NCBI GenBank assembly: GCA_023251855.1 | Contig: JAHEYA010000007.1 | Coordinates: 1 to 16,232 of the forward strand | Direction: 5' to 3' | Length of the DNA stretch: 16,232 bases | DNA from: Bacteroidota bacterium | Lineage (GTDB): Bacteria; Bacteroidota; Bacteroidia; 2-12-FULL-35-15 | In this document: positions 8,056 through 15,794 of the stretch, one piece after another | Layout: the number at the start of each line of letters is the position of its first letter | Position numbering within the stretch: the first letter of the stretch is position 1 | Made by a program: the position numbers and the translations under genes | The notes under the pieces: generated by a model | What the model was told of the DNA's origin: nothing | The model's database searches: none | Seen by the model: only the letters and a program-made list of their open reading frames with translations

Positions 8056-8283
8056 ATGAAAACACTGAAAAATTTATTTTTTATTACATGTATATTTCTT
8101 TTTGTTACCCTGACTTTTTCATCTTGTAAGAAATGTTCTCATTGTACAATAAAAGATGCCAACGGAAATACAATTAAGGATTATGGAGAAAAGTGTGGGA
8201 CATCAACAGATGTAAATGACTTTGAAAATTCTTCAAAAAAAGATGCTGGCCAGTACGGTGGGACTTTTACTTGCACTAAATAA
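8056..8283 (+). CDS. Small cysteine-rich lipoprotein
   Basis: This 75-residue protein begins MKTLKNLFF, followed by a hydrophobic stretch and a lipobox (LTFSSC) with C24 as the lipidated cysteine. The mature part has four further cysteines (C27, C30, C47, C73) and a charged, Asn/Asp/Lys-rich body. The frame is open 26 codons further upstream to an ATG at 7978, but that extension would bury the signal peptide, so the 8056 start is preferred. Small Cys-patterned lipoproteins of this kind are common and uncharacterised in Bacteroidota. It is the only plus-strand gene here, divergent from the murein hydrolase operon and convergent with the alpha/beta hydrolase. Whether it is functionally tied to either is unknown. 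Confidence 0.75.
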   Translation: MKTLKNLFFITCIFLFVTLTFSSCKKCSHCTIKDANGNTIKDYGEKCGTSTDVNDFENSSKKDAGQYGGTFTCTK

Positions 8284-8327
8284 TTTTTAGATACAAAGGG
8301 AAATAACGTTTTATTTTTTTCGAAGGG

Positions 8328-8347
8328 CTGTGCTTTTTGAAAAACAG
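8328..8347 (+). terminator. Weak candidate terminator after the lipoprotein gene
   Basis: CTGT pairs with ACAG around a mainly A/T stem with a two-base bulge (8328-8347), followed by a T-rich run (8348-8362). It lies in the 70-base gap between the convergent lipoprotein and hydrolase genes. The stem is weak, so this is tentative. Confidence 0.25.
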
Positions 8348-8353
8348 TTTACT

Positions 8354-9142
8354 TTATTTTTCTTTTTTCGAAGGAAATGGAATGTTCAACACCTCAGCCA
8401 TATTAAATTCGCTGTGGTTGCCGCTTATTTTCCGAAATTCTTTTTGACTGCTTCCAACTATTTTATACAACATTTCTCCTTGTTCGAAAGAGATTAAACT
8501 ATCAACCGGATTATGACAAATCAATACCGGCGCTTTTGCATTTGGAGCCAATGATGCGGTATTAAGGATACTACCACTGAATAAACATAAAATTTTATAC
8601 TTATCTTCGCACATTTTTGTCATGCTATAAAAAGTATTTACTGTAATTACTTTTTTAAGTTCGGGATAATGAACAGCAGCATACATTGCAGGTGAACCTC
8701 CCAATGAATGCCCCAATATTACTGTGTTTTTTAGGTCAATGTTTTTTTCTTTCAAAAATTTAATGGCTATATCTACCGTTTCATAAGTGTTTTCGGTAGT
8801 TGGCAACCCGGTAGATTTTGAATACCCGGGATAAGCTGGTGCACAAATATTTCCAAATGGATGTAAGTCGTCAATTATTTTGGGTAGCCGCCCTATGTTG
8901 CCCGACAAGTATAAATAAGTGATTTTTGCAGTGTCGTTAGCTATCCATAAAATATCAATGCTATCTCCGGCAGCGTTTAATCTGAACTCCTGAACCGGTT
9001 GAATATTAAATACTATGTTTTTGCTTTTCCCGCACTTAAAAATCATTTTTGGAGATACGATAAGCAGGCTATAGCATGCTCCCAGCCACACTATGGCTAA
9101 TACCACTAATGTGATTAGTATTCGTTTTACTTTTTTATTCAT
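8354..9142 (-). CDS. Membrane-anchored alpha/beta hydrolase
   Basis: This 262-residue protein has an N-terminal hydrophobic segment (about 8-29) after several lysines, so it is an uncleaved anchor or signal peptide placing the enzyme outside the inner membrane. The alpha/beta-hydrolase core has the nucleophile elbow G144-H-S146-L-G-G, a likely acid D214 (HNPVDS) and a likely base H243 (GNHSEF). LSGNIGR at 80-86 is where the oxyanion-hole loop is expected. The layout resembles the BEM46-like/serine aminopeptidase-type hydrolases. The substrate cannot be read from the sequence. It begins 60 bases after the OmpA-type gene with no clear promoter in the gap, so read-through from the upstream cluster is possible. 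Confidence 0.87.
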   Translation of the reverse strand: MNKKVKRILITLVVLAIVWLGACYSLLIVSPKMIFKCGKSKNIVFNIQPVQEFRLNAAGDSIDILWIANDTAKITYLYLSGNIGRLPKIIDDLHPFGNICAPAYPGYSKSTGLPTTENTYETVDIAIKFLKEKNIDLKNTVILGHSLGGSPAMYAAVHYPELKKVITVNTFYSMTKMCEDKYKILCLFSGSILNTASLAPNAKAPVLICHNPVDSLISFEQGEMLYKIVGSSQKEFRKISGNHSEFNMAEVLNIPFPSKKEK

Positions 9143-9202
9143 CTGTGGGGTTTATACTGAAAATGGGGTGTTCGGGGAAATGGGCAGAAACAAAACTTCG
9201 TA

Positions 9203-11248
9203 TTATTTAACAATACTAAATGTTGTTCTACGGTTTTTTTGATGCTCTTCTTCTGTTTTTGGCTTCAGAACAAACTGTTTTGTATCTCCTAAACCCTTTG
9301 ATATTATTCGTTGGGCAGCGATCCCTTTTGAGGTCAAATAATCAACTGATGATTTAGTACGCTCTTCAGAAAGTTTTATGTTGTTTTTGTCATTGCCTCG
9401 TTCATCAATATCAGTATGTGAAGTAACTTCCACATTCAAATTATTATTAAGTTTAAGAAAATCCACTAATTCATCTAACGTTTTTTTAGATGCCGGGCGC
9501 AATACCACCATTTCATTATCAAATTCTAAATTCGGAAAAACAACACTTTCAGATGAAAGGGGTGCAAGGAAAAAATCTTTTTCAAAATGTTTTGATTCTG
9601 TTAAACCCAAAGTAAAAACAGTACCTGCATCACCTAAAAAGCCTTGTCGCTGTGCTTTCATATACAACTCAACACCGGGTTTAAGTTTATAAAAATAGCC
9701 CCCAACAGAATCGGTATGTATTACAAATGGTTCCCAATCACTGCGAATATCTTTAAACGTGATGGTCGCATTTGCTATTCCTTGGTTGTTTTCAGAGTTA
9801 TAAACGGTACCACGTACATCATAAATAAGAGGTTGTTTGGTAACAGAATAAATTTTATTACAAGCACCTCCGCCCGAACAGGCTTTACATTCCTTACGGT
9901 CAGAAGTAACATAGCCATTCATTTGGCTTCCATCCAACACAAAGTAATTATCATCACTATTTGAATTGATAGGTTGCCCAAGGTTTTTAGGCACAGACCA
10001 TACGGAGTCGTTTAAATTCAGAGATGATTTAAAAACATCTAAGCCCCCAAAACCGGGATGCCCATCAGAACTAAAGTACAATGTTGTTGTTGCCCTGTGA
10101 AAGAATGGGCTCACCTCATCAGCTGCGGTGTTAAAGTTTGGTCCCATATTAACCGGTTCACCATATGTTCTGCCATCCTGATCAATAAATTCATACCATA
10201 TATCCATTTTACCATAACCACCGGGGCGATCAGATGAAAAATAAATAATACTGTTATCGGGTACAATTGAAGGGTCGGTGCTTTTATATCCTTCTAAATT
10301 CACTTTATCATTCATTTTCTGTGACATCAACCATTCTCCGTTAAAAAATCTAGAAAAATAAATATCTTTCTCGTTTTTATTGATGGTTGATTCTCTAACA
10401 AAAAAGAATCTGCTTGCATCTAATGTTAAAAATCCGGCACCTTCATTTTGATCAGTGTTCATAGGCCCTTCCACCTTTTTCAGGTCTGACCAATTTTTTT
10501 CAGATTTTGTGGCTACAAATAGATCTGAAGTATATTTTGCTACTTGTTTTTTAGGATCGGTAATGGTGTTACCATCACGAGATGAAGCAAACACAATGGT
10601 GTTTTCATCGCCATAATAACTCAAAGAGAAACTTGAAGTACCTGTATTGATAACAGAATCAAGCTCTGTGACAATAACTCCTTTTTGCATATTGTTGGCG
10701 TCTATTGCCAAATAACATCCGGATATTTTTTGTTTTGCAAGTTTAAACAAAGCAGTATCGTTATGTTCCGCTGCATTTGCAGCTGCTTCAAATTGAAGAT
10801 TTGCAGCCGGATATTTTTTGTTTTTCATCAACGCATCACCATACCAATAGCTTTCAAATGGATATTGTGCCGCGTTATTTTTTAATGATCTCTGATACCA
10901 GTCTTCTGCATTTTTGTAATCACGTCCTAAACGATAACATTCCGCTATCTGATGAACCACATATTGCTCCTGTACATTTGAAGCTGTTGGTGCTTTTGAA
11001 GTATCTTTTGCAGCTGTTGTTGAATCTTTTTTTACTGCTTTTGGTGGTACAGAATAAATTTTGGTTTCGTAGGGATGAATGATGTCGGCAGGGGTCGTTT
11101 TATCAATCACCTTTTGATAATACATTGCTGCATTTGAATAGTCTCCATTTTTAAATGCCATATCTGCATAAGCCAACCATTCTCTTTTGGTTTGAGCAAA
11201 AGTGGCTACAGTTACAAACAAAATTAATAATGTGACAATCCTTTTCAT
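9203..11248 (-). CDS. TPR-PD40-OmpA outer-membrane protein, PorE-like architecture
   Basis: This 681-residue protein has a signal peptide (1-19, ending TFAQ). TPR-like helices lie at about 22-50 and 95-180. PD40/WD40-type propeller repeats at about 205-450 carry YFSSDRPGGYGKMDIW and YFSSDGHPGFGGLDVF. A carboxypeptidase-regulatory-like beta domain spans about 475-560. An OmpA C-terminal peptidoglycan-binding domain spans about 570-681 (VEVTSHTDIDERG, NNIKLSEERTKSSVDYL, RRTTFSIV). This domain order matches PorE of Porphyromonas gingivalis, a T9SS component that anchors the machinery to peptidoglycan. Paralogues beside PorP/SprF and adhesin genes are common in Bacteroidota, so this may be a local variant and not the housekeeping PorE. 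A Cys-rich insert (C454, C457, C463) lies at the end of the propeller. It follows the PorP/SprF gene by 46 bases. Confidence 0.9.
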   Translation of the reverse strand: MKRIVTLLILFVTVATFAQTKREWLAYADMAFKNGDYSNAAMYYQKVIDKTTPADIIHPYETKIYSVPPKAVKKDSTTAAKDTSKAPTASNVQEQYVVHQIAECYRLGRDYKNAEDWYQRSLKNNAAQYPFESYWYGDALMKNKKYPAANLQFEAAANAAEHNDTALFKLAKQKISGCYLAIDANNMQKGVIVTELDSVINTGTSSFSLSYYGDENTIVFASSRDGNTITDPKKQVAKYTSDLFVATKSEKNWSDLKKVEGPMNTDQNEGAGFLTLDASRFFFVRESTINKNEKDIYFSRFFNGEWLMSQKMNDKVNLEGYKSTDPSIVPDNSIIYFSSDRPGGYGKMDIWYEFIDQDGRTYGEPVNMGPNFNTAADEVSPFFHRATTTLYFSSDGHPGFGGLDVFKSSLNLNDSVWSVPKNLGQPINSNSDDNYFVLDGSQMNGYVTSDRKECKACSGGGACNKIYSVTKQPLIYDVRGTVYNSENNQGIANATITFKDIRSDWEPFVIHTDSVGGYFYKLKPGVELYMKAQRQGFLGDAGTVFTLGLTESKHFEKDFFLAPLSSESVVFPNLEFDNEMVVLRPASKKTLDELVDFLKLNNNLNVEVTSHTDIDERGNDKNNIKLSEERTKSSVDYLTSKGIAAQRIISKGLGDTKQFVLKPKTEEEHQKNRRTTFSIVK

Positions 11249-11294
11249 AAAAACTTTCTACATTTAAAAAATCAACAAAACAGCAAACAACAAA

Positions 11295-12338
11295 TTATAA
11301 TCTCGGACAGTTTGCCAAAGGGTTTGGTTTGTTTTTGCGAGCAGTGTATGTCAATGATATTTCAAAACCACCATGTGAACTTGATGCTGTTTTTAATGTT
11401 GATGTATTAAAATCATAGCTCACACGTGCAATGTATCTTCCTTTTTTTATTCCTGCTTCAAGAATGGCAGCATCTTTACTACGGAATGTTGGGCCCAGTA
11501 TTAAGTAAGTGTCGGCATCTTTTAAATAGTAATGTATTAAAACAGATACGGTGATTTCCTGACTATTCAGTTGATTCATATAAAGCACCTTTGGCAACAA
11601 TTGAACTTTTTCATTCACATTTATTTTTGTTCCTGCGTGCACATAATATTTCATTGGCAATTTATTGTTTGCCCCTATAAAACTTTCATTCGGCTCTGTA
11701 AGGTGAAATGCCGAAAACCCTATGAATGGATTCAGGCGAACCCCTTCTTTCGCATAATAATACAAAGCTCCTGCATTAAAATCAGATACCGTAAGACTTG
11801 TATTACTAAAAGTTTCACCGCTTGAAAGGGCTGAATTAAAGCTACCGCCATTATCCCCAATGTATTGATTAGCGAAAGTCAATTTACCCACATCAAAACT
11901 TGTTTGACGAATTCCTCCCTGAACGCCTAATGCAAGGTGGTGACTGTTTTCTTTATCAAAAACAACATCATAACCTACCGATAACAATACGCTTGCAACA
12001 TTGTAAGCTCCTGCACCTGCCCGATCATTCATAATTTGTAACCCAACACCGAATTTTTTTACCGGCATATCAAATGAAATTCCACTTGTTGTAAATGGTT
12101 TGCTGGCAACAGCAGCCCATTGTGTGCGATATTGTGCATGTACACGATAATGGCCATCAAACATGCCTGTCATTGCAGGATTTAAAAACAATGGTGGTGC
12201 ATCGTATTGTGAAAGATGAAAATCCTGACCAAAAACAAGAGATGGTAAAAATAAAAACAACAAAACAGCTTTTCCTATACCTTTTTGGAATCGGAACTTG
12301 TTTGTACTCGTTTTATCTTTTATATTTTTCATTCGCAT
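11295..12338 (-). CDS. PorP/SprF family type IX secretion outer-membrane protein
   Basis: This protein has 347 residues, typical for the family. A signal sequence lies at about 20-38 (LLFLFLPSLVFGQ). The family hallmark follows directly: HLSQYDAPPLFLNPAMTG, then YRVHAQYRTQW. The remainder alternates beta strands consistent with a barrel, ending in a family-like SLTYTARKN segment near the C-terminus. In Flavobacterium johnsoniae, SprF is needed for secretion of the adhesin SprB, and SprF paralogues usually sit next to cargo with type B sorting domains. Here the gene begins 3 bases after the stop of just such a cargo gene, so it is probably that protein's dedicated partner. A second in-frame ATG two codons downstream (12332) is an equally good start. 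Confidence 0.93.
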   Translation of the reverse strand: MRMKNIKDKTSTNKFRFQKGIGKAVLLFLFLPSLVFGQDFHLSQYDAPPLFLNPAMTGMFDGHYRVHAQYRTQWAAVASKPFTTSGISFDMPVKKFGVGLQIMNDRAGAGAYNVASVLLSVGYDVVFDKENSHHLALGVQGGIRQTSFDVGKLTFANQYIGDNGGSFNSALSSGETFSNTSLTVSDFNAGALYYYAKEGVRLNPFIGFSAFHLTEPNESFIGANNKLPMKYYVHAGTKINVNEKVQLLPKVLYMNQLNSQEITVSVLIHYYLKDADTYLILGPTFRSKDAAILEAGIKKGRYIARVSYDFNTSTLKTASSSHGGFEISLTYTARKNKPNPLANCPRL

Positions 12339-12341
12339 TTT

Positions 12342-14480
12342 TTATCTCAACAAAGTTATATCGCCTGATAGTTTATATTCATTGTCATCTTCAGTTGTTC
12401 CTACAACAGTATAAACATATACTCCTATCGGCTGATCAACACCATTACGTTTACCATCCCAACCATCAGATTGTTTAAATGATTCAAATATTAATTCTCC
12501 CCAGGCATTATAAACTCTGAGATTAAATGTTTTGAAAGGCCCTCCAAATACTTTGAACACATCATTTTGTCCATCGGCATTTGGCGAAAATCCACTTGGT
12601 CCTGCAGGATGAGTAGATACTATTTCTGTTTCGCATACAGTGTCTTTACAGGTGTTTCCATCCGTAACGATCAAACAAACATTATACACTCCGGCAACGG
12701 TATAGGTGTGTGACGGGTTTTGTTGGCTCGAACCAGACGATCCATCGCCAAAATTCCATACCCTTGAAATAACAGTAGTTGATTGGTCGGTAAATGTAAC
12801 TGACTGGTCAATGTTTGCTGTTGCATCACTTGCTGTAAATGCAGCAGTAGGACCAGCTGAAACAGGAACGGTTTGTGTTAATGTATCATAACATCCCTGA
12901 GATGTTGATGTAATCAAAGTAACCGGATAAGATCCGCTTGTTGCGAAAAAATGCGTTGGGTTTGGCAGAACACTGGTTACATTATCACCAAAATTCCAAT
13001 GTGATGTCGCTATTGTTGCTCCTGTAACAGTAGATGTATTAGTAAAAGAAGCTCCGGTATTTAAACACATACCTAATTCAGTAAATATTGCTATTGGAAT
13101 ACGATAAACGTTTACAACTTGTATTGCAGTATCTTTACAACCATTGGCAGCGGTTACAATTAAGGATACATTGTAGGGACCTCCGGTAGCATAAATGTGT
13201 GAGGGGTTTTGTGAAGTTGTAAAAGGGCTAGTATCGTCAAAATCCCATTTCCAATGGTCTACAATAGATGAAGATACTGACGTATCCGTAAACTGCATAG
13301 GAACCAATGCGCACTTGGAAACACTTGAAAAACCTGCTTTAGGACTTGGTTTAATTGATACATCAAGTGTATCAAAAGTTGAATGGCAACCACCGTTATT
13401 GGTTGAAGTGAATTTTAATGTGATCATTCCTGCTAAATCATCTGCTGCACTTGGAATGTAGAACCCGCCAAGAGATGTATTGTTTGGCGTAAATGTACCG
13501 GAACCGCTTGAATGCCAAAAACCAGAACCGGTAGTAGTAGTAACATCAAGAATAATAGGGCTTCTCGAACAAGAGCTGTCGCTGGTTTTAATGAGAACAA
13601 CAGGAGTTGGAGTAAATGTTATTGTTACAGAATCGCTGGAAGCTGAGCAAATTCCATTACCGGTAGATTCTCTGTAAATAATTACAGAGCCAGCTGCCGT
13701 ATCAGTTGTGCTTGGGAAATAAATCGTACTTGGATTGAAGGTGTTCGTAAAAGTACCTGCGGTACCTGTGCTGATTGTGTGCCATATCCCGCCTGTTGCA
13801 CCTGTAATAGTTGCAGACAGAGGCACTCCGGACGTGTCTTTACAAACAGAAATATTGGGCCCTACATTTACAACAGGTCCATTGTTAAAAGTAATTACAA
13901 CAGTATCGCTGACATTCGGACAAAATGCCGGACTAAAAGAAGTTAATATTACAGTATCGGTTCCACTTGCTTTTGCTGCTGATGTAGGTGTATAGATCGG
14001 AGTTAATGAAGATGAGTTAGAGAATCCTCCCGAACCGGTCCAGGAACCACCCCCAGCATTGGTAATGCTTCCAACCAAATTTACTGTTAAGTTGTTTTTA
14101 CAACTGGTAATGTTACTGCCGGCATTAGCAATTACCAAACTTTGAATACCTACACCGTTTGTAACAGAATCAACGCAGCCAAACATGTATACAACAACTA
14201 ATTTGACAAAAAACGTTTGATTGCCTGCACTAAAAAGATGTTTGGGATTTTGCTGTGAAGAGATGTTGTTGATTCCTGAACCCGGATCACCAAAGTTCCA
14301 GCTCCAGCTTAAAATTCCACTACCAACCTCAATAACGGAAGCATCGGTAAATGTAACTGAATCACTTTTGCATTTAGGTCCGTTTGAACTAAAACGGGCA
14401 GTATCCCCGGGACATGAGGCAAATGAAAGAAGCTGACCTAAAAATATGAAAATAGAAAGTAAAAATAATTTATTCTTCAT
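12342..14480 (-). CDS. Secreted PKD/Ig-repeat adhesin with T9SS type B (gliding-motility-type) sorting domain
   Basis: From the ATG at 14480 this encodes 712 residues with a signal peptide (MKNKLFLLS to FASC, 1-23). An ATG at 14540 is in frame but would put 20 residues before the signal peptide, so it is rejected. A PKD domain (about 26-107, WSWNFGDPGSG) is followed by three repeats of about 88 residues (about 113-378) resembling Ig-like or SprB-type repeats, then three more PKD domains (about 380-622; WDFDD, HWNFGDN, VWNFGDGSSG). Residues about 628-712 form a gliding-motility-associated C-terminal domain (CHU_C / type B): GFSPNADGQNDVFKV, YNAWGELIFES, GWDGKRNG, GVYVYTV. This is a cell-surface cargo, likely for adhesion. 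It is the first gene of a cluster with its PorP/SprF partner and the PorE-like protein. Confidence 0.92.
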   Translation of the reverse strand: MKNKLFLLSIFIFLGQLLSFASCPGDTARFSSNGPKCKSDSVTFTDASVIEVGSGILSWSWNFGDPGSGINNISSQQNPKHLFSAGNQTFFVKLVVVYMFGCVDSVTNGVGIQSLVIANAGSNITSCKNNLTVNLVGSITNAGGGSWTGSGGFSNSSSLTPIYTPTSAAKASGTDTVILTSFSPAFCPNVSDTVVITFNNGPVVNVGPNISVCKDTSGVPLSATITGATGGIWHTISTGTAGTFTNTFNPSTIYFPSTTDTAAGSVIIYRESTGNGICSASSDSVTITFTPTPVVLIKTSDSSCSRSPIILDVTTTTGSGFWHSSGSGTFTPNNTSLGGFYIPSAADDLAGMITLKFTSTNNGGCHSTFDTLDVSIKPSPKAGFSSVSKCALVPMQFTDTSVSSSIVDHWKWDFDDTSPFTTSQNPSHIYATGGPYNVSLIVTAANGCKDTAIQVVNVYRIPIAIFTELGMCLNTGASFTNTSTVTGATIATSHWNFGDNVTSVLPNPTHFFATSGSYPVTLITSTSQGCYDTLTQTVPVSAGPTAAFTASDATANIDQSVTFTDQSTTVISRVWNFGDGSSGSSQQNPSHTYTVAGVYNVCLIVTDGNTCKDTVCETEIVSTHPAGPSGFSPNADGQNDVFKVFGGPFKTFNLRVYNAWGELIFESFKQSDGWDGKRNGVDQPIGVYVYTVVGTTEDDNEYKLSGDITLLR

Positions 14481-14515
14481 CCAAATTTTTGTTGTTTTTC
14501 GATAAATGTAAAGCG

Positions 14516-14545
14516 TAAAAGTAATAAAATTTTTATACAATCAAC
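14516..14545 (-). promoter_or_regulatory. Tentative promoter of the adhesin-PorP/SprF-PorE-like cluster
   Basis: On the minus strand, GTTG (14545-14542), 18 bases, then TACTTTTA (14523-14516) is an imperfect match to TTTG / TAnnTTTG. It would start transcription about 30 bases above the ATG at 14480. The rest of the 151-base gap up to 14631 is AT-rich, with a 13-base palindrome at 14589-14601 just downstream of the nfu stop. I see no convincing terminator in this gap. Confidence 0.3.
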
Positions 14546-14631
14546 TTTTTATCAAAAAAAACACTTCTTTAATAGTTTTATTACCGGAAATGAATTTCAT
14601 TGAGAATTTTTGAAATAGACATAACCCAAAG

Positions 14632-15255
14632 CTACATTGACTCTGCAACCACCTCTTTCACCTCAGGCAACATTCGTTTAAGCAAACCTTCTATGCCTGC
14701 TTTTAAAGTTATTGATGACGAAGGGCAGCCACTGCAAGCCCCATTTAATTGGACTGTTACAATTCCGTTCTCAAAATTTTTGAAGGCAATACTTCCTCCA
14801 TCGCTTTCAACAGCCGGGCGAATATATTGTTCTAAAATTTCAACGATTTTTACTTCTAACTCTGTAGAAGGGGCGGAATGCTCAGTAAATACTTCTTTTT
14901 TTGTTACAAATGAATTATCAACCGGCATTTCTGTTTTAGGAAACTCGGTAACTACAGACTTGCCTTCATTAAGATAGATCCGAATAAAATCGCGCAACTC
15001 GAGTGTGATATCTTCCCATTGAACAGCATCTGTTTTTGAAACCGTAACAAAATTTGCAGTAATAAAAATTGCTTTTACAAAAGGGAATTCAAATAATTTA
15101 GCTGCTAATGGAGAACCTTTCGTTTCTGCTTTCGACAAATACTGGGCTGTTGCGCCATTTTGAACCAACAAATGATTGGCAACAAATTTCATAGAAGCAG
15201 GATTTGGCGTACTTTCAGCGTAAACAATAAAAGTTTTTTTCACTAATGTATCCAT
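14632..15255 (-). CDS. nfu: Nfu-type iron-sulfur cluster scaffold/carrier protein
   Basis: This 207-residue cytosolic protein has the two-domain layout of Nfu proteins. An N-terminal Nfu_N domain (about 8-100) carries the YAESTPNPASMKF signature at 12-24. A C-terminal NifU-like domain (about 132-207) carries IRPAVESDGGSIAF and the cluster-binding CxxC motif in GACSGCPSS (C174, C177). Family members receive 4Fe-4S clusters from the assembly system and deliver them to client enzymes. The linker between the domains (about 103-130) is acidic and polar. It follows the arsenate reductase gene by 86 bases and has its own possible promoter there, so cotranscription with the ars pair is uncertain. Confidence 0.93.
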   Translation of the reverse strand: MDTLVKKTFIVYAESTPNPASMKFVANHLLVQNGATAQYLSKAETKGSPLAAKLFEFPFVKAIFITANFVTVSKTDAVQWEDITLELRDFIRIYLNEGKSVVTEFPKTEMPVDNSFVTKKEVFTEHSAPSTELEVKIVEILEQYIRPAVESDGGSIAFKNFENGIVTVQLNGACSGCPSSSITLKAGIEGLLKRMLPEVKEVVAESM

Positions 15256-15304
15256 CTTTTTCCGGTTTGTTTTTTATCGTGTTTAAATTTTTTAAAACAA
15301 AACC

Positions 15305-15312
15305 CAAAAGTA
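15305..15312 (-). promoter_or_regulatory. Possible -7 element upstream of nfu
   Basis: TACTTTTG on the minus strand (15312-15305) matches TAnnTTTG and lies about 50 bases above the nfu ATG. No good TTTG is found at the expected distance upstream. The same 86-base gap holds a 10-base direct repeat, CGTGTTTAAA, at 15278-15287 and 15328-15337, of unknown meaning. Confidence 0.35.
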
Positions 15313-15341
15313 ACAATAAAACAAAAGCGTGTTTAAAATCT

Positions 15342-15770
15342 TCATTTTTCTTCTGTAATGAATCTTTCTACTTTCATTTTTATCTCATCTCTCACTTTAG
15401 CTGTCATCTCGAGTTTTTTTTCAGGACTACCCTGAAAGCTGGAAGGGTCAATAAAAGACCAATGAAGTTGCTTTGCGATTCCCGGAAACAAAGGGCATTT
15501 TTCGGCACTTGCCTCATCACAAACTGTTATCACATAACTGTATGTTTTTCCGACTTTTAAAAACTCAAATACGTCTTTTGTACGATTCTTCGAAATATCG
15601 ATTCCCACAGCTCTCATTGATTTTACCACAAGTGGGTTTAGTTTTCCGGGCTCTAAACCTGCGCTTTCTGCTTCAAATTTATCTCCCCCCAGTTTATTTA
15701 AAAAGGCCTCTGCCATTTGGCTGCGAGCAGAGTTGTGAATGCACACAAATAAAATTTTTTGTTTACTCAT
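15342..15770 (-). CDS. arsC: Arsenate reductase, thioredoxin-linked, LMW phosphatase fold
   Basis: This 142-residue cytosolic protein has the low-molecular-weight phosphatase P-loop CIHNSAR (C10 to R16, CX5R) followed by SQMAEAF. The general acid is likely D108 in FIDPS. Two additional cysteines, C84 (TVCDEASAE) and C92 (KCPLFPG), sit where the Staphylococcus-type ArsC has its redox relay cysteines (C82 and C89). This separates it from ordinary tyrosine phosphatases and supports reduction of arsenate to arsenite with electrons from thioredoxin. It starts 24 bases after the DUF6428-like gene, indicating an operon. No arsenite exporter is visible in the window, but the operon extends beyond the right edge. 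Confidence 0.9.
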   Translation of the reverse strand: MSKQKILFVCIHNSARSQMAEAFLNKLGGDKFEAESAGLEPGKLNPLVVKSMRAVGIDISKNRTKDVFEFLKVGKTYSYVITVCDEASAEKCPLFPGIAKQLHWSFIDPSSFQGSPEKKLEMTAKVRDEIKMKVERFITEEK

Positions 15771-15794
15771 TGGTTTAATAGTGTATCGTTTGGC

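Noticed and set aside
8405..8420. SGNH tetrapeptide in the hydrolase taken as an SGNH-family marker
   Set aside because: It is a chance string around the catalytic His of an alpha/beta hydrolase, which has a clear GHSLGG nucleophile elbow.
14481..14540. Longer start for the type B adhesin at 14540
   Set aside because: It would place 20 residues ahead of a good signal peptide that begins exactly at the ATG at 14480.
14589..14601. AATGAA-T-TTCATT palindrome as a terminator for nfu
   Set aside because: The one-base centre cannot form a hairpin loop, the arms are AT-rich, and no clear U-run follows in the right direction.
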